Positions 46,083 through 58,500 of a stretch of DNA of 64,000 nucleotides are shown here, in pieces. Every line of letters starts with the position of its first letter. The stretch's first letter is position 1. Under the pieces are notes generated by a model. It was not told where the DNA came from, did not search any database, and saw only the letters and a list, made by a program, of their open reading frames with translations. The translations under genes and the position numbers were made by a program. The stretch is taken from assembly GCF_910592395.1 (NCBI RefSeq), contig NC_088316.1, positions 682,001 through 746,000 of the forward strand, in the 5' to 3' direction. The DNA comes from Lineus longissimus (Eukaryota > Nemertea > Pilidiophora > Heteronemertea > Lineidae).

Positions 46083-46724
46083 ATGCCTGCGGCTAACGGT
46101 CGAGCAGCAAACATGACCAAGGGGAAGTTACTTAAGGTCGTCCTCCTTGGCGACGGTGGCGTGGGCAAGAGTTCCCTCATGAACCGATTCGTCAGTAATA
46201 AATTTGATTCTCAATCGTTTCACACGATCGGAGTAGAATTTCTTAATAAGGACGTGATGGTCGACAATGAGAGTTATACGATGCAGATATGGGACACGGC
46301 AGGACAGGAGAGATTCAAAAGTTTACGAACTCCGTTCTATCGTGGTGCTGACTGCTGCTTGTTGACATTCGGCGTCGACGATATGCAAAGTTTTAAAAAT
46401 CTTCAAATGTGGCGGAAGGAGTTCTTATATTATGCGGATGTCCAGGACGGTGATAACTTTCCATTTGTGATTCTGGGGAATAAAGTGGACGTGATGAATC
46501 GCGTGGTGACTCCAGATGAGGCACAGGCTTGGTGTCAAGCCAACGGTAATGTGCCCTATTATGAAACTAGTGCCAAAGATGCGATTAACGTGGACGAAGC
46601 ATTTACTGAAGCTGTGAAACGTGTGATAACCATGGAGGCCAACTTAGATCTACGAGGAGGGTTGCACAGTGATACGGTCGACTTGTCCAGGAAGTTACAA
46701 CGAGCGGGTGGGGGCTGTTGTTAG
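46083..46724 (+). CDS. RAB9: Ras-related GTPase Rab9
   Basis: Single coding exon, 213 residues, ATG at 46083. Rab9 recruits effectors to late endosomes and drives return of mannose-6-phosphate receptors to the trans-Golgi. All G motifs are present: P-loop 'GDGGVGKSS' (23-31), switch I 'HTIGVEFLNKD', switch II 'WDTAGQERFKSLRTPFYRG', 'GNKVD' and 'ETSAKDA'. It ends in Cys-Cys for double geranylgeranylation. Switch II and the 'RTPFYRGADCCLLTF' segment are those of Rab9 rather than Rab7. The intronless coding region matches vertebrate RAB9A/B organisation. An alternative start at Met11 (46113) would remove a ten-residue leader and give a length closer to vertebrate Rab9 (about 201). AATAAA at 47078-47083 provides a short 3' UTR. 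Confidence 0.96.
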   Translation: MPAANGRAANMTKGKLLKVVLLGDGGVGKSSLMNRFVSNKFDSQSFHTIGVEFLNKDVMVDNESYTMQIWDTAGQERFKSLRTPFYRGADCCLLTFGVDDMQSFKNLQMWRKEFLYYADVQDGDNFPFVILGNKVDVMNRVVTPDEAQAWCQANGNVPYYETSAKDAINVDEAFTEAVKRVITMEANLDLRGGLHSDTVDLSRKLQRAGGGCC

Positions 46725-47228
46725 TCAAGTGATTGTAGTTTAGCTAACTTATAATATGAACCATCTTAACTGGGGATTCGACTCACAGCAGTAAATTTGA
46801 CCTTATTCAATATTGTATTGTAACTATTGCTTTGAAATATTAAGAAAGCTGTGAAGTTCCGATGTGACTCTTGCGATTATGATATTCCTGACATTCGTTT
46901 TTGGAGCGCATGTTCATCATGGGAATTTCAGAATCTGGAACGTCATCCATCTTTGCATTTTAGACCGAGAAATGTGTTTACCTGATTATATTTACACGTC
47001 TATTCCTAGAAATGAGAATTCCAGTTGACAATAACAGTTGTGATAAAAATCAGCTGGAAAATACTGTACATCTCTAAAATAAAAAAGTGAAATATTTCTT
47101 TTAAATTGCTTTGACCGCCTCCCCCAGTACCCTCAAAATAAAACCAAGCGGAGACCATGCTCAATGTTGTAAGTAAAGCTACAAATGATTTATGTGGGCA
47201 AGGGTGATAACGATTTCTATAAATAAAG

Positions 47229-47407
47229 TATGTAGAACCTCTCCATTAAGGACACCCTTGGGACTGACTTATGCTGTCCTAATAGAGAGGTGTCCTGATT
47301 ACAGAGGTTGGATTGAATAGAAGCCACCCCTTCGGGACCAAAACCGCTGTCCTTAATAGAGAGGTTGTCCTGGTAGAGAGGTGTCTGCCAAGAAAGGTTC
47401 CACTGTA
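47229..47407. mobile_element. TA-flanked miniature element, copy 2
   Basis: Starts 'gtagaacctctccattaagg' and ends 'gaaaggttccactgta', with three internal 'gtccttaatagagaggt' blocks. It is the same family as 31947-32098. The left terminal CA is altered. Confidence 0.8.
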
Positions 47408-47836
47408 CTTATCAAGTCCTTACTATGAACATCTGGGCCTGGATTGATCTCTCGTTTTCAACAAGTTCAGGTCACGAGTGGTAAGAACACGATGTGGCCT
47501 GATTACCCTTATCATTAAAAAAATCATTACGGAACAGGTGTTATATTTAAAAATGTATAATGCGACATTAAGTTGTAGTAAGTTGTACTATTACAGTACA
47601 TGTTACAACGATTTTTAACATTGTGACTGAACATAAATGTTCATGATGATACATACATACTTGTCTAGCTCCGAGATTTGCTTGAACCATTTTCAAAGCC
47701 TGATAACTGTTACTGAAAGATAGTCGAAAGTATTCAGTTGAAATAATTCCAAACCATTGAACATGCAGCCTCTGCCACTGGGCAATGCAGTGGCTTGGTA
47801 GATGCTGCTAGCCCATCAGTTTGCTTAAGAAAGAAC

Positions 47837-47951
47837 TACAGTAGAACCTCTCTATTAAGGACACCCTCGGGACATGTGTCCTGATTGAAGAGGTCAATAA
47901 TAGAGATTGTCCTTATTAGAGAGGTGTCTGCTAAGGGAGGTTCCACTGTAT
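47837..47951. mobile_element. TA-flanked miniature element, copy 3
   Basis: A shorter, about 114-bp copy with intact ends (TACAGTAGAACCTCTCTATT ... GGGAGGTTCCACTGTA), about 430 bp from copy 2. The internal section is reduced to about one and a half repeat blocks. Confidence 0.8.
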
Positions 47952-48952
47952 TTATTTGCACCTGCAGCAACTCTTAGGTATAGAGCAAAATCAAAGATCT
48001 CTCAACATCTCTAAGTCTAACCACTAATAATACTAACTTGACATCTAGCTTGCATTTTCGCATGTTGACCTCGAGATAATTACCACTTGTTCTTTTTACC
48101 CATCAACTTCTTGTCTACATTGTAATGATTGTAATTTGTGCGATGTAACAATAATGTAAACAGTAATACATCACTTTTGCTGAAAAACTAAATTACTAAC
48201 CCTCATTGACCTAAAGTACTCCAATATTCAGCATATTTAGACACGCTGAATTGGTATTAACCTTGTAAAGACTTCAGTCAAAAGTCTTGTGTTTCACCCT
48301 GGAAAAAAGAAAGGCTGAAAACCATTGTTCATGGGATACATGAACAGTTGAGGGAGAATGATGCATCAAATACTAAAACATCTCGTTAAAGCAAGGTTTT
48401 CAATGTAAAATGCATCAGGCCTCATTCTGCTGCAGCATCTTTTGTGTCACAACTGAGAACCGCTTGAGTTGGTAACAATGTTGAACAGACATGAAATCTA
48501 AATTGTCATCATCAGATTTCATAGTTTGAGGTGTTTTATACTATCATCGTCAACACTGCTTGAGTGGACCTGTTATTGTATTGAAACCAAACCCTCAGCA
48601 AACTGCTGCAGGTTTGGGTGATATTTTATCTACCTCTGTGGTATTGTGAAAACCAATACCTCCAGTTCGGTACCAGTTCCGATGCGGATATCGAATTGTG
48701 TTTTACCAGGCCAGGGGATTAAAATATTACACATGCAGTTGTAGTGCTTTATACTGAACTTTCATTCTCCAACCCCAGGTTACCCCACTACTCTACTACT
48801 GTATTTATGTTAATGTGTGAACACATATGTGGTAATTGTTAATTGATTGTTATGACAATCAGAGAACTGTTTTAAATTATCCATTAATTGGCCTCGGGCT
48901 AGTTCAGTTATTTATTTGTATTTCATTCCATGTAACCTATTTGTACTGTATA

Positions 48953-49072
48953 AGGCCACACCAATTTGTACTGGATTGCTAGTACATTGTACTGTAAAAA
49001 ATGCCTTTTGAAGGGAGATATATATGCTTAGAAGCTTACTCACTGACCGGAGTTACTCAAATTGGTGTGGCC
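48953..49072. repeat. 14-bp perfect inverted repeat with 92-nt spacer
   Basis: GGCCACACCAATTT at 48953-48966 is complementary to AAATTGGTGTGGCC at 49059-49072. Possibly the termini of a very small transposon relic. Confidence 0.7.
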
Positions 49073-50343
49073 TGAAAGTTTGGAACTAAATCTTTATTTT
49101 AATACATTTGAATTGATATGATATGAAGATACTTTAAAAATTGGTCAGTAGGTCTAGGACACAACTCGGTCAAGATAGCCTGTAGCTTCAGTGTACTTTG
49201 TATTGTAATAGTGCAAAATATTGGAAGCAGGAGGAGAAGGCTAAAGATTCATGACACCAAGACTAGTCATGGGAGCCCGGACTTCAAATCCTCCAGTATT
49301 TTCCACAGACATGAAAGATGTCACAAGTTCTCGTACATGTACAGTCCTACTGTTGTACTTTTTAACTTCGCAAATATTTTATGGTGGTTCAAACAAACGT
49401 GGACAGGTTGTCTTTTTCTTGTATTTGGCCACGATGGTGAGGGAAAGATGAAAATAAGTAGGTTTCATGTAGATGTTTAGACTGCCATTTTACAATGTGC
49501 ACCTTGAAAGAAAGGGCCTGTCTTTATATTCCATTTCAATATTCTGTATGAAATTGCGTCCAACTTTTGCTCGGTCTGCTTATGCCTGTGATTAGTTCAG
49601 ATGAAATTATGGAGTTCACGTTCATGACATATTTTAACTGAAGCTTGTAATTACCAGAAAATGCTTTAATCCCTGGGGAAATTATTTTACTGCACTTTGC
49701 ATCATTATATGTTGGTACCATGCCCTGAGACAGAGATCTCTGGACTGCAACATCACATATGAAGTCTACTGACAACCTGTTTTCAAGTCATCCTGTTTTT
49801 ATCCTGATCGTCCTTCCTCTCCGGGGCGACAAGACAAGGCTGGACCACTGCATCCAGAGCTGTCATCAATCCTCATCCTGACATAACCAGTGATTTTCCA
49901 TATACTCCCCCTCTCGATACTGTATAGGAGGAAGGAGTATAGCAAAACCTCATCGCAGGATGTCAATCTTTGGCAACCACGATTTCTTTTGCCCCGTGGT
50001 GTCCATTTCAAGGCAGTCCTGGGGATGCTGCCTCGCTTAATCTCACCAGCTTCTGGTTTGGAGATTTTCCCTTTCAACAATAATTTTTGATTCAGAGTGC
50101 AGTTCCCTTTATTTGCGTCCAATTGACTATGAAATGAATTGCTTTGAGGAAGCTTTATTTTTTAAGTAGGTTGACACCGTACCAGTTGGAGCAGTACTAC
50201 TAACTATGTATAAATTGGAAATTATTTGAGATGTAATAAAAGTCTTGCATTTTCATGGTTTGTTTCTTGTATATCTGTGCTGACATTTAACCTGTTGAGG
50301 TCATGGATCACTTCCTCATGTGTCAATCTCTGACAGTGCCCAT

Positions 50344-50360
50344 TCCCCCCCCCCCCCCCC
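50344..50360. repeat. Poly-C run
   Basis: About 17 C in a row in gene-free DNA; exact length uncertain. Confidence 0.85.
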
Positions 50361-51607
50361 ATGATATTACATGACAAAATACCAAATTCGAACCAGTGCT
50401 GGCAAAATAAGTCGCATTGCGCAGATCTTCCCTTTGAGTAAGTGGCTTCGAATAAGCTGAACAAAGTATCTAACAGCTTAAACCTTTTCTAAACTTACAG
50501 TTGCATAATCTCCATCTGAATTCAAAATTTGACAAAGTAGGCCTCATAGGGGAATGGGTAGTTTCTGATAGAATATGGTCTCAAATTCTAAAAGAGCTCA
50601 TTGTGACTCATTAAGCCAGCTTGATCTTTTCATGTACAAACAGGAAGTGCAGTGTTGAACTCAAAATCTAACTGACTAAATAGATAGGCACGAGGCCTGA
50701 CTGTCATTTCAAGGTCGCTGACAACTTATGTGTTTTCTGTATCACATGGAATTGAGCCATCATGATTATTGATAAAACGGGTCATAAAACCAATGTCATG
50801 TGCACGATCAAACTTGTTGATTGTCCATTTACTGGGTCACTAATTGGTTGCAAATATCAAAGGTGAATTATAGTTCGGACATATTTAGAAAAATCCAAAC
50901 TTCTAGGGAAGACTCATAAGGCAGTCCATAGTAGGCCTAATTCTCTCTATGGTCCACCTATGAGCATGATCACTGTAAGAATTATTCAGGAAGAAATGTA
51001 TAATATTTGGGGTTTTCCGTGATTTTCCGGCCCAATTGGCAATTCTCTATGCTAGCCTAGTTCCTGGGCTTATACCCCTGTGACAGCGGATATAGTCCCC
51101 CTGGAGTCATAGTCCGGTAGCATTGTATTTGACCAATTAAGCAGCATGATCTATTGTACCGCTAACCCTAACCAAAACATTTAGCAATGCGGGCTATTGT
51201 TACACGGACTATCAGCCCTAGGACTACTATCCCCGCCACACCCCTATTTTACGCCTTCTACCCCTATTATAAATACTCAAGGGCCTGTGCTTATGGTTTA
51301 TTTAAAGAAATCAAATGCCCGATTTAACATCCTGTATAATCAGGGGAATCGGGCGTTTCCAGTGATATACGACACAAATGGGTTGTCCTCATGCAATCAC
51401 TTTGGAAACGCATTTTTTAAACGCATTTTTTAACAGGACGTAACGTCCTGTTAACTGGGCACGTCATCATCGCGTACATTTGGGAAAAACTCTCTAACGA
51501 GACCTAAAAGAAAGACAGTATGGTAGTTTCACCAGTCTCTGATAGGCGGCAGTTTTGTGCTTCCGGAATTTCACGTTTTCCACAAGCCGGTTATTTTACT
51601 CTACAAA

Positions 51608-53900
51608 ATGTTTAAAAAGTAAGCAATGATGGCAGTTTTATATCCAAAAGATAGTTAATATCATTGTTATGTATTTTTGCAAGTAAAAAATCAAACTACT
51701 AGAGTAAGATCGTGATGTAGGCATATAGGCCTGCGCATATCGTTCATGTCATTTAATGGATAGGTACAGTTATGTATTGAGTAATACTTGGGACTGCTGG
51801 CCTACATAGTACTGCCTACCGGTAGTATGCATCCCATGTCGTGTGTGACCAGATAGATTAATGAGATTGCACACGATGTCATCAGTAGGCCTAGGTAGGT
51901 GTGATACATTTGTTACGCACTTGCACCAGCTATACCTCACTGCCCTCAGGCTCAGTCATCATCATAGACAATAAGACATTGATTGAATATTGGTCAAAAC
52001 ACTTCCGGGATTATCGATCATGTATTGTTCATCATTGAATTTCGTATGTTTTGCTTATAGGTACAGTGACAAAGAACATTCGCCGTCGGTGAATAACATG
52101 AAGTCGTCGGTCCAACGAGGAGTTCGAGCGAAGGTTATCACCCAGTTTCCGTTCATAGAAGATTATATTGATGAAATATTACCGAAGAAGGAAACTTTGA
52201 AATTGGTCAAATTGTGAGTATATGAGGGCTGCCAAGAAATTCTTCAATGATTTCTCCCTGCTGAAAATCTACCTTCCAGATCAGACTGGACATTTGTATT
52301 GTTTCCTTCACAATTTGGCAAGAGACATAATTTGCCATCAGTCCTCGAGTCCACAAGTAAAATCTTTCTCCACAACTCCTGAACTGCTCGCGTGACGTCA
52401 ACTCAAAAGTTTGGTGGTTGTGCACGAATTTGATAGTTTTAATTTGTCTTCAAAATACTTTTAAGATACAAATTGACTAATTGAAAGTCCCTCTTGTGAT
52501 GAAATAAAAGAAAGTTGAAATTAACAAACTCAGTCCAAGTTTCATATGGAATCTTATTCTTTTTTCAGGCCTGATCATATTGAATTAGTAGCAAGTCAGG
52601 CTGGCCAGCCTTTATTCTTCAAACATAGGGATGGAGATTATTATCCTACACTCAGAATTCTTCATAAATGTAAGTAAAGTAACTTTACCAATTAGAGGCT
52701 CATGTCGATTTGAATCTGAAGATAAGTTTTGTAGTGATCATCATTTTAGGGTTTATCCGTATGACAGTTGTCTCCAGTGAATGTTCTCATGAGAAACTTG
52801 ATAAATCAACACTTAAAAATGCCCTTGTTATCAGATGTGAATCACTGTATTGTGTTGTCATATTGCCCTGCATTTCCCAATATTTCACCTCAGTTTGCTA
52901 CTAGTACTCCAGACCACAGTGGTCTAAAAACTATTGTTATAAGCAGTGTCAGCTGTTCGGATGAGCAGGTTCGAAAAAATTATTGGTTTCTCTCCGTGCC
53001 TTATTTCCAGATCCGTTTATGTTACCTCACATGCAAGTGGACAAGGGCGCCATCCGGTTCGTCCTCTCAGGTGCTAACATCATGTGTCCTGGTCTGACGT
53101 CCCCCGGAGCCAGGATGACCATGGTCAATGAGGGAACAGTGGTTGTATCCTATTGTAATCAAATGGAAAATAAAGTGCAGTTGCCACGGTTACTCTTTGG
53201 TTGGCAAAGTGATTACGAGGTAATTGCTCGAGAGTTGTATTTTGAAATTGCAGCTTTTGTGTTTCTTTAGAATGTCGTGTTTTGACAACCCGGTAACTCT
53301 AACTTCAATTAGATTTCTTTTCGCGGGCATACCTTTTCGTTACAACCTGTAAGTGCCAAATTTCTGAGGTTACAGTACTGCGCTGCTACATTGGGCCACT
53401 GCAGGCCGTTTAAAATTTCTGAGTGGCATTGGCTGCTCAAATCCACGACCTTCTGACCACAAAATGAGCGCTCTTCTCCTCTGTCACCACGCTTTTGTTG
53501 ATTGATTCCTTAACCTTGTGCCCAGGCTGTAATGGCGGAAGGAAAGGAACATGCGTTAGCTGTGGGACTGACGACGATGTCATCAGAAGATATGTAAGTA
53601 ATAGGTCTCTTTGTCTATCTTGCCTTATTCCACCCATGTGTATAAATGGGTACTGGTCAAAAATGCTAACTGACCGACTGTACGTCATAAATTCCGACAC
53701 CAGATGAAAAAATAACTTGGAAGATACGATAAGTTTACCCCAAGCAAAAATGATCATTACATTGACCCATGACGTTGTCTCTGTCCTGATAATAAAATAT
53801 TTTATTATTCTGTTCCAGATTATCAAAAAACAAAGGAATAGGAGTGGAATGTGCACATTTTTTGAATGATGGACTTTGGAAGATGAAACCGCTCAGATAG
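51608..53900 (+). CDS. MCTS1: MCTS1 re-initiation and release factor (PUA domain)
   Basis: Six exons: 51608-51618 (only MFK plus two bases), 52061-52213, 52569-52669, 53011-53144, 53526-53593, 53819-53900. Phases close and give 182 residues, against 181 in human MCTS1. The protein binds the 40S subunit with DENR to recycle tRNA and allow re-initiation after upstream ORFs. Landmarks: '[17 protein letters not shown]', '[21 protein letters not shown]' (start of the PUA domain), '[20 protein letters not shown]' and the C-terminal 'LNDGLWKMK'. The 11-nt first exon, split inside Lys4, would be missed by ORF scans. The exon-4 donor at 53145 (GTATCC) is weak. A second in-frame donor at 53220 would insert 25 residues. 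Confidence 0.96.
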
Positions 53901-54483
53901 ACTCGTACAGTAAATCGTCACTTCTTGGACAAAGACCTCAGACAGATGTGGTTGTGACAGAATGTGTGTTTGGGAGGATGGCATTAGAAAGAACTTTCTC
54001 AAGTCCTTTTAAACAATGCTCAGGGTTAGAGCTGCGGCAAATATAATAATATCAAACCATTGATTATCATAGAATATTTATTTATCAGTTTGAGTAGCTT
54101 TGCTTTTGGTCTAAGAAAAGAGGACATGTTTGTATTTATGTGCTGTCGTTCAGCTTGTCCCCATTTTATCGGGCAAGCAATGGCGGTGGGTTGCTCTGTA
54201 AACTGGTATCTATTTTCTGTTTTGTTTCTATCCATTTTGTCTGTACCTTGAACCCATTTCAATATTTTTGGGAGAACGGAGATTTGGAAGGACAAACTAT
54301 CTCATTTGGTTCAATCCAGATTACCATTGGGTATCCATATAGAGGGACTGGGATGAATTACCCTCTGTGTCGCTTGTAGGAACACAGTGCAGGTGGTTAA
54401 GTCCAGGTTTACAGAGAGTTAACAATTTTAAGAACTGACAAGTGATTTCCAATGAGCAGGCTACCTTGTCAAGACATGTCATG

Positions 54484-54555
54484 GCTGTCAGGTGGTGCAG
54501 TGCAAACATCACCTGTCACCACTGAGGTCCCAGGTTCAATTCCTGGTCAGTCCCG
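54484..54555 (+). repeat. tRNA-derived SINE fragment
   Basis: The block has an A-box-like 'GTGGTGCAGTGCA' followed by a B box GGTTCAATTCC at 54533. Stems are incomplete, so it is not a functional tRNA. Confidence 0.5.
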
Positions 54556-54680
54556 GAACACTTATGTAATGGAGAGGTTGACTTCCTTCGTCGGGGTAGG
54601 TTTTCTCCAGTTGTGATGCGACATCGCAATTTCCCCACTTGCTTTTAGGAATGAATGTCTCTTGTCAAAGTTGATATACA

Positions 54681-55148
54681 CAGTAGAACCTCTCTATTAA
54701 GGACACCCTCGGGACTGACAAGTGCTGTCCTTGATAGAGAGGTGTCCTGATTAGAGAGGTCAAATTGAATGGAAACAGCCAATTTGGGACCAAAACCAGT
54801 GTCCTTAATAGAGAGGTTGTCCTTAATAGAAAGGTTGTCCTTAATAGAGAGGTTGTCCTTAATAGAGAGGTTGTCCTTAATAGAGAGGTTGTCCTTAATA
54901 GAAAGGTTGTCCTTAATAGAGAGGTTGTCCTTAATAGAGAGGTTGTCCTTAATAGAGAGGTTGTCCTTAATAGAGAGGTTGTCCTTAATAGAGAGGTTGT
55001 CCTTAATAGAGAGGTTGTCCTTAATAGAGAGGTTGTCCTTAATAGAGAGGTTGTCCTTAATAGAGAGGTTGTCCTTAATAGAGAGGTTGTCCTTAATAGA
55101 GAGGTTGTCCTTAATAGAGAGGTGTCCGCTAAGGGAGGTTCCCCTGTA
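54681..55148. mobile_element. TA-flanked element, copy 4, with 18-bp satellite expansion
   Basis: The ends match the family (CAGTAGAACCTCTCTATTAA ... AAGGGAGGTTCCCCTG), but the inner block has expanded into about 18 tandem units of 'gttgtccttaatagagag' (54800-55120), nearly all identical. Since 18 is a multiple of three, two frames stay open as repeated VLNREV and SLIERL hexapeptides. These are artefacts. Confidence 0.9.
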
Positions 55149-55551
55149 TTGATATTGACATCACTTCCGTGTGGAGTGATATGTTATTATTATTGTGCTG
55201 CATGACGAATCTTTATTAAAGTAATGTAAATAACATCTGAATTCATTCTACTGCTTTATTCTTGAATAGATAGTCAGTCTGTTTGCCCCGTTATTCTCGC
55301 AATCCTAACTGAGTGATTGAAAAGCTTGATGCATGCAGTCCTGTGATTTAATGCTTAACGCATTTGGTTGAAAGTTAGGTGCTGTTTGAGTTTGATGGTG
55401 CATACACAAAACTGTAAAGGTCCCTGTTTACAGAACTTGCTTTATGCCGACCCTTACACCAATGTAGCTGTGTGTGATGAGTGCACATCGCTTATTTGCA
55501 CTGATTTTAAACTGCTGAATGTCTATTTGGAGGTTGGCGTTGTACAATACG

Positions 55552-58500
55552 CTACGTTATTTTTGGCAACTTGGAGACATTTGAAACTGATGGCCGTCTC
55601 ATGGACTGGCCTCTGCCCTTTGGAATCGGAGATATCCGCCTCGAGGTCTGGGGTGTGATTGATGTTGTCCTTTTTCGCTGTTTACTTTTCCTGCCATTTT
55701 CTTTTGGCTGTGTGACTTTAATCTCTGGCAGCTCTGAAGTAAAACTTGGCTCCAAAATGGGCGAAGGGGCGTGATAGGTCAACTGATCTGTTGAAATGTC
55801 ACTCTGGTCATTGGAAAGTATATCAGACAACTCTGATTTCTTATCAGAATCGTCATCGTCAAGACTACGACTTTCTAAAGATAAATCCGCTAAAGAATGA
55901 ATCGGAGGCAAATTACTTATTTTCTTTGAAAGTTTCTCTCTTACAGGATTCATAATTTTTGAAATTTTGTCCGCAATTCTGTCCTTTTCATTCGTATGCA
56001 CCTTTGTCATGTATTGATGGAATGTGGAGGAGTATTTACTTCCGGCAAGTGGGTCGGACGCAGCACTTATGCTCTTGCGTGGTTCTGCTACTGTCTTACG
56101 GTCGGATATCACCTTGCGTTTGTATTTCCGCTCGGCTTCCATGAAGTCTCTGGAATACAATTAAATGGACATTTCATGAATTAGGAATGGCCCTGGCACT
56201 CATAAGAAAAGGTCTTTGGCGTACAGACCACAGGCACGTGGAATTGAGCTAGCCCCCACACAGCCCCCCGATTGAGCTCTTAATTTCACATGCCTGTATG
56301 AAGATACCATTATGTTCACACTTACAACATGTTTATCATCCCATCACCATCCTGGTCCAAGAAATTGAATAAGATATCCAACGCTCTGCTGCTGACTGGG
56401 AAGCCATCTTTCTGCAATGAAAAAGAGGTGGATGAAATATGAGGATTGTCATTGATTGTTCTATAAACTTCAAAGTCCGATATCAACTGTATCAGAGATA
56501 ACTGCACCACATCCTGAGTACTCTGACTAGTACCCATTCGTAATCATGGGTGGAGTGAGGCAGGTTAGATACCAGTGTAGCTGATATATCATTCATCCCA
56601 TACCAGATGCATCTTCGGTGTCTTTAGTAAACTGCAGGTTGGGCAGGTCCCAACCTAGCCATCAAGGACAATGTCACAACCCAGCCATCAAGGACAATGT
56701 CACAACCTAGCCATCAAGGACAATGTCACAACCTAGCCATCAAGGACAATGTCACAACCTAGCCATTAAAGGACAATGTCGCAATCAGACAATTCCTAAG
56801 TCATTGTCCGACTCACCACCAGCTTGTTCTTCACCTCCTCCTTTGCCAACATTCCGTCGCCATCCATGTCGATTTCCCGAAACATGTCAATCACGCGCAG
56901 ATTAGACTTCAGGTAGAAGAACAACCGGATGGGATCCACCGTGTACGTCTTGTCAACGTCTTTGACATGAAGCGTCTTGAATCTGTCGCTCCAGTTTTCC
57001 ACATTGATGGGGAGGCTGTGGTCGAATTTGGCGACAAAGATGCGGTCCTGCTGTATCTCCTCTAAGACGGCTTCGAATTCTTTGTCCACGATAACTCCCT
57101 GGAAAGAAAGTGAAGTAAATGTCAATTTCAAGGGTGGCGGTCAGTTTTTTATAGACTCCCACTCTTGTAATTGGCGTTCGCTTCATTTTGAAGAAACACT
57201 TATTGCTTCAGGATTTCAAGTTCCAGTCAAATGGTGGTGCCTCCTTAAGCTAAAGTGTCAACTCTGAACAACTCTGAGTCGCTTGTACAGTAAAGACTCG
57301 TCGGCCCCAGTGATGACTTACAGACATATCCAGCTCTCTGAGACCACTGTCCTTCGCCTCCCTCAGTTTATACAAGAAGGTACTGGTGAACACAGCCGGG
57401 ATTGGATTGTGCCCTATCCGCAGGACCTGGAGTGTTTTGTTCTTGATCAGCCCCTCCAGGAGCTCAAAGAATTGTTTCTGGTGGACGCGGTTGTGGGAGA
57501 GGTCGAGGAATTCTAGGGTGGTGTTGCTCATGAGTGCATGAGCCATTGCACAGGTCCCTTGGTGGCCAAAACCATTCCATGCGACATTCAAGCTGATGAG
57601 ACGGACATTATCCTGGAATAAGGACAACAGTGGGATTTAGAAACTGCAGGGAGGGTCACATGTTATCTTTCTCTCTTGGAGGCAGTTTTTACTTATTTTC
57701 TGATGATGGCACTAGATAGAACGAATCTATGTTTCTCCTCCAAGACACGAGGCGCATGGCGATGTGTCAGTTGAGGTTTCATTTCGGCAATCAAACCCAT
57801 TACGCTCAGATATAGGCCTACTCTTGACCACTTTCGCCCCCAGCTTACTATCAATCCATGAGCTACCTCCTCAGCCCCCTTGCCCCGTATATGATTCCAG
57901 CTGAGGTCGAGCTCGAGCATAGTGTGGTTCTCTTTCAATGCTTCCCCGATCAGCCGGCCCGAGTAGTCGCCAAATTGGTTATTACTGGCGCGTAACGACA
58001 GGAGGAAGTCATCATTCTGAAACAATACATTATTCAAGCACTGTAGAAATTACCCGGGAAAAAGCAATTCGTAAGACTCACAGAAGACAGTTATGGATTT
58101 ACAACCCGAAGAAAGATTGGATGAAAGGACTTTGTTCAGAGAACACGTTTAGTATGGTGGGCGGTACAGTCCCTATCGATGCGACACTATAGGCCTGCCG
58201 TAAGAACTTCCAAGTAATTTGGTAGAAGGATGGTGAATATTACAATCTTGCCTACCTCTATTAACTTTGCCATCCCCTTCGCATCGTTGTCGTTGAAGCC
58301 GTTGCCCGATATGTCTATTTCTCTAATCGACTTCTGTCTCAGCAGGAATGAAGTGATATACTTCACGTTGCCATAACCTATTTGGTTATTTGAAATGTCC
58401 TGTCAAAGAATAAGAGGGAATGGGAGAATCTGAGCAATGAAAAGGGAACCGGCGTAGAAAGGGTTAGGCTGGTCTGACTCAGTGGAGGGGGGGGGGGTCA

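Larger units (their letters stand above)
46725..51607. other. RAB9 3' UTR and long gene-free interval
   Basis: AATAAA at 47078 may end RAB9; the rest shows no supported exon. It contains two copies of the TA-flanked element (47229-47407, 47837-47951), a 14-bp inverted repeat around 48953-49072 and a poly-C run at 50344. ORFs at 49211-49480, 49799-50122 and 51197-51433 lack recognisable features. A lncRNA or an unusually long RAB9 3' UTR cannot be excluded. Confidence 0.5.
53901..55551. other. 3' region between convergent MCTS1 and the LRR gene
   Basis: Holds a SINE-like block (54484-54555), a weak partial match to the foldback family (about 54431-54470) and the expanded copy 4 of the TA-flanked element (54681-55148). 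Minus-strand TTTATT at 55254-55259 and 55212-55217 may end the LRR gene. No exon supported. Confidence 0.5.

Noticed and set aside
53145-53270. Reading MCTS1 exon 4 straight through to 53270
   Set aside because: Family alignment needs the donor at 53145; read-through inserts residues in a constrained strand. Kept only as a possible isoform.
54765-55205. Long ORFs of repeated VLNREV / SLIERL hexapeptides
   Set aside because: They are an 18-bp satellite inside a miniature transposon. Two frames are open at once, which is repeat arithmetic and not coding.
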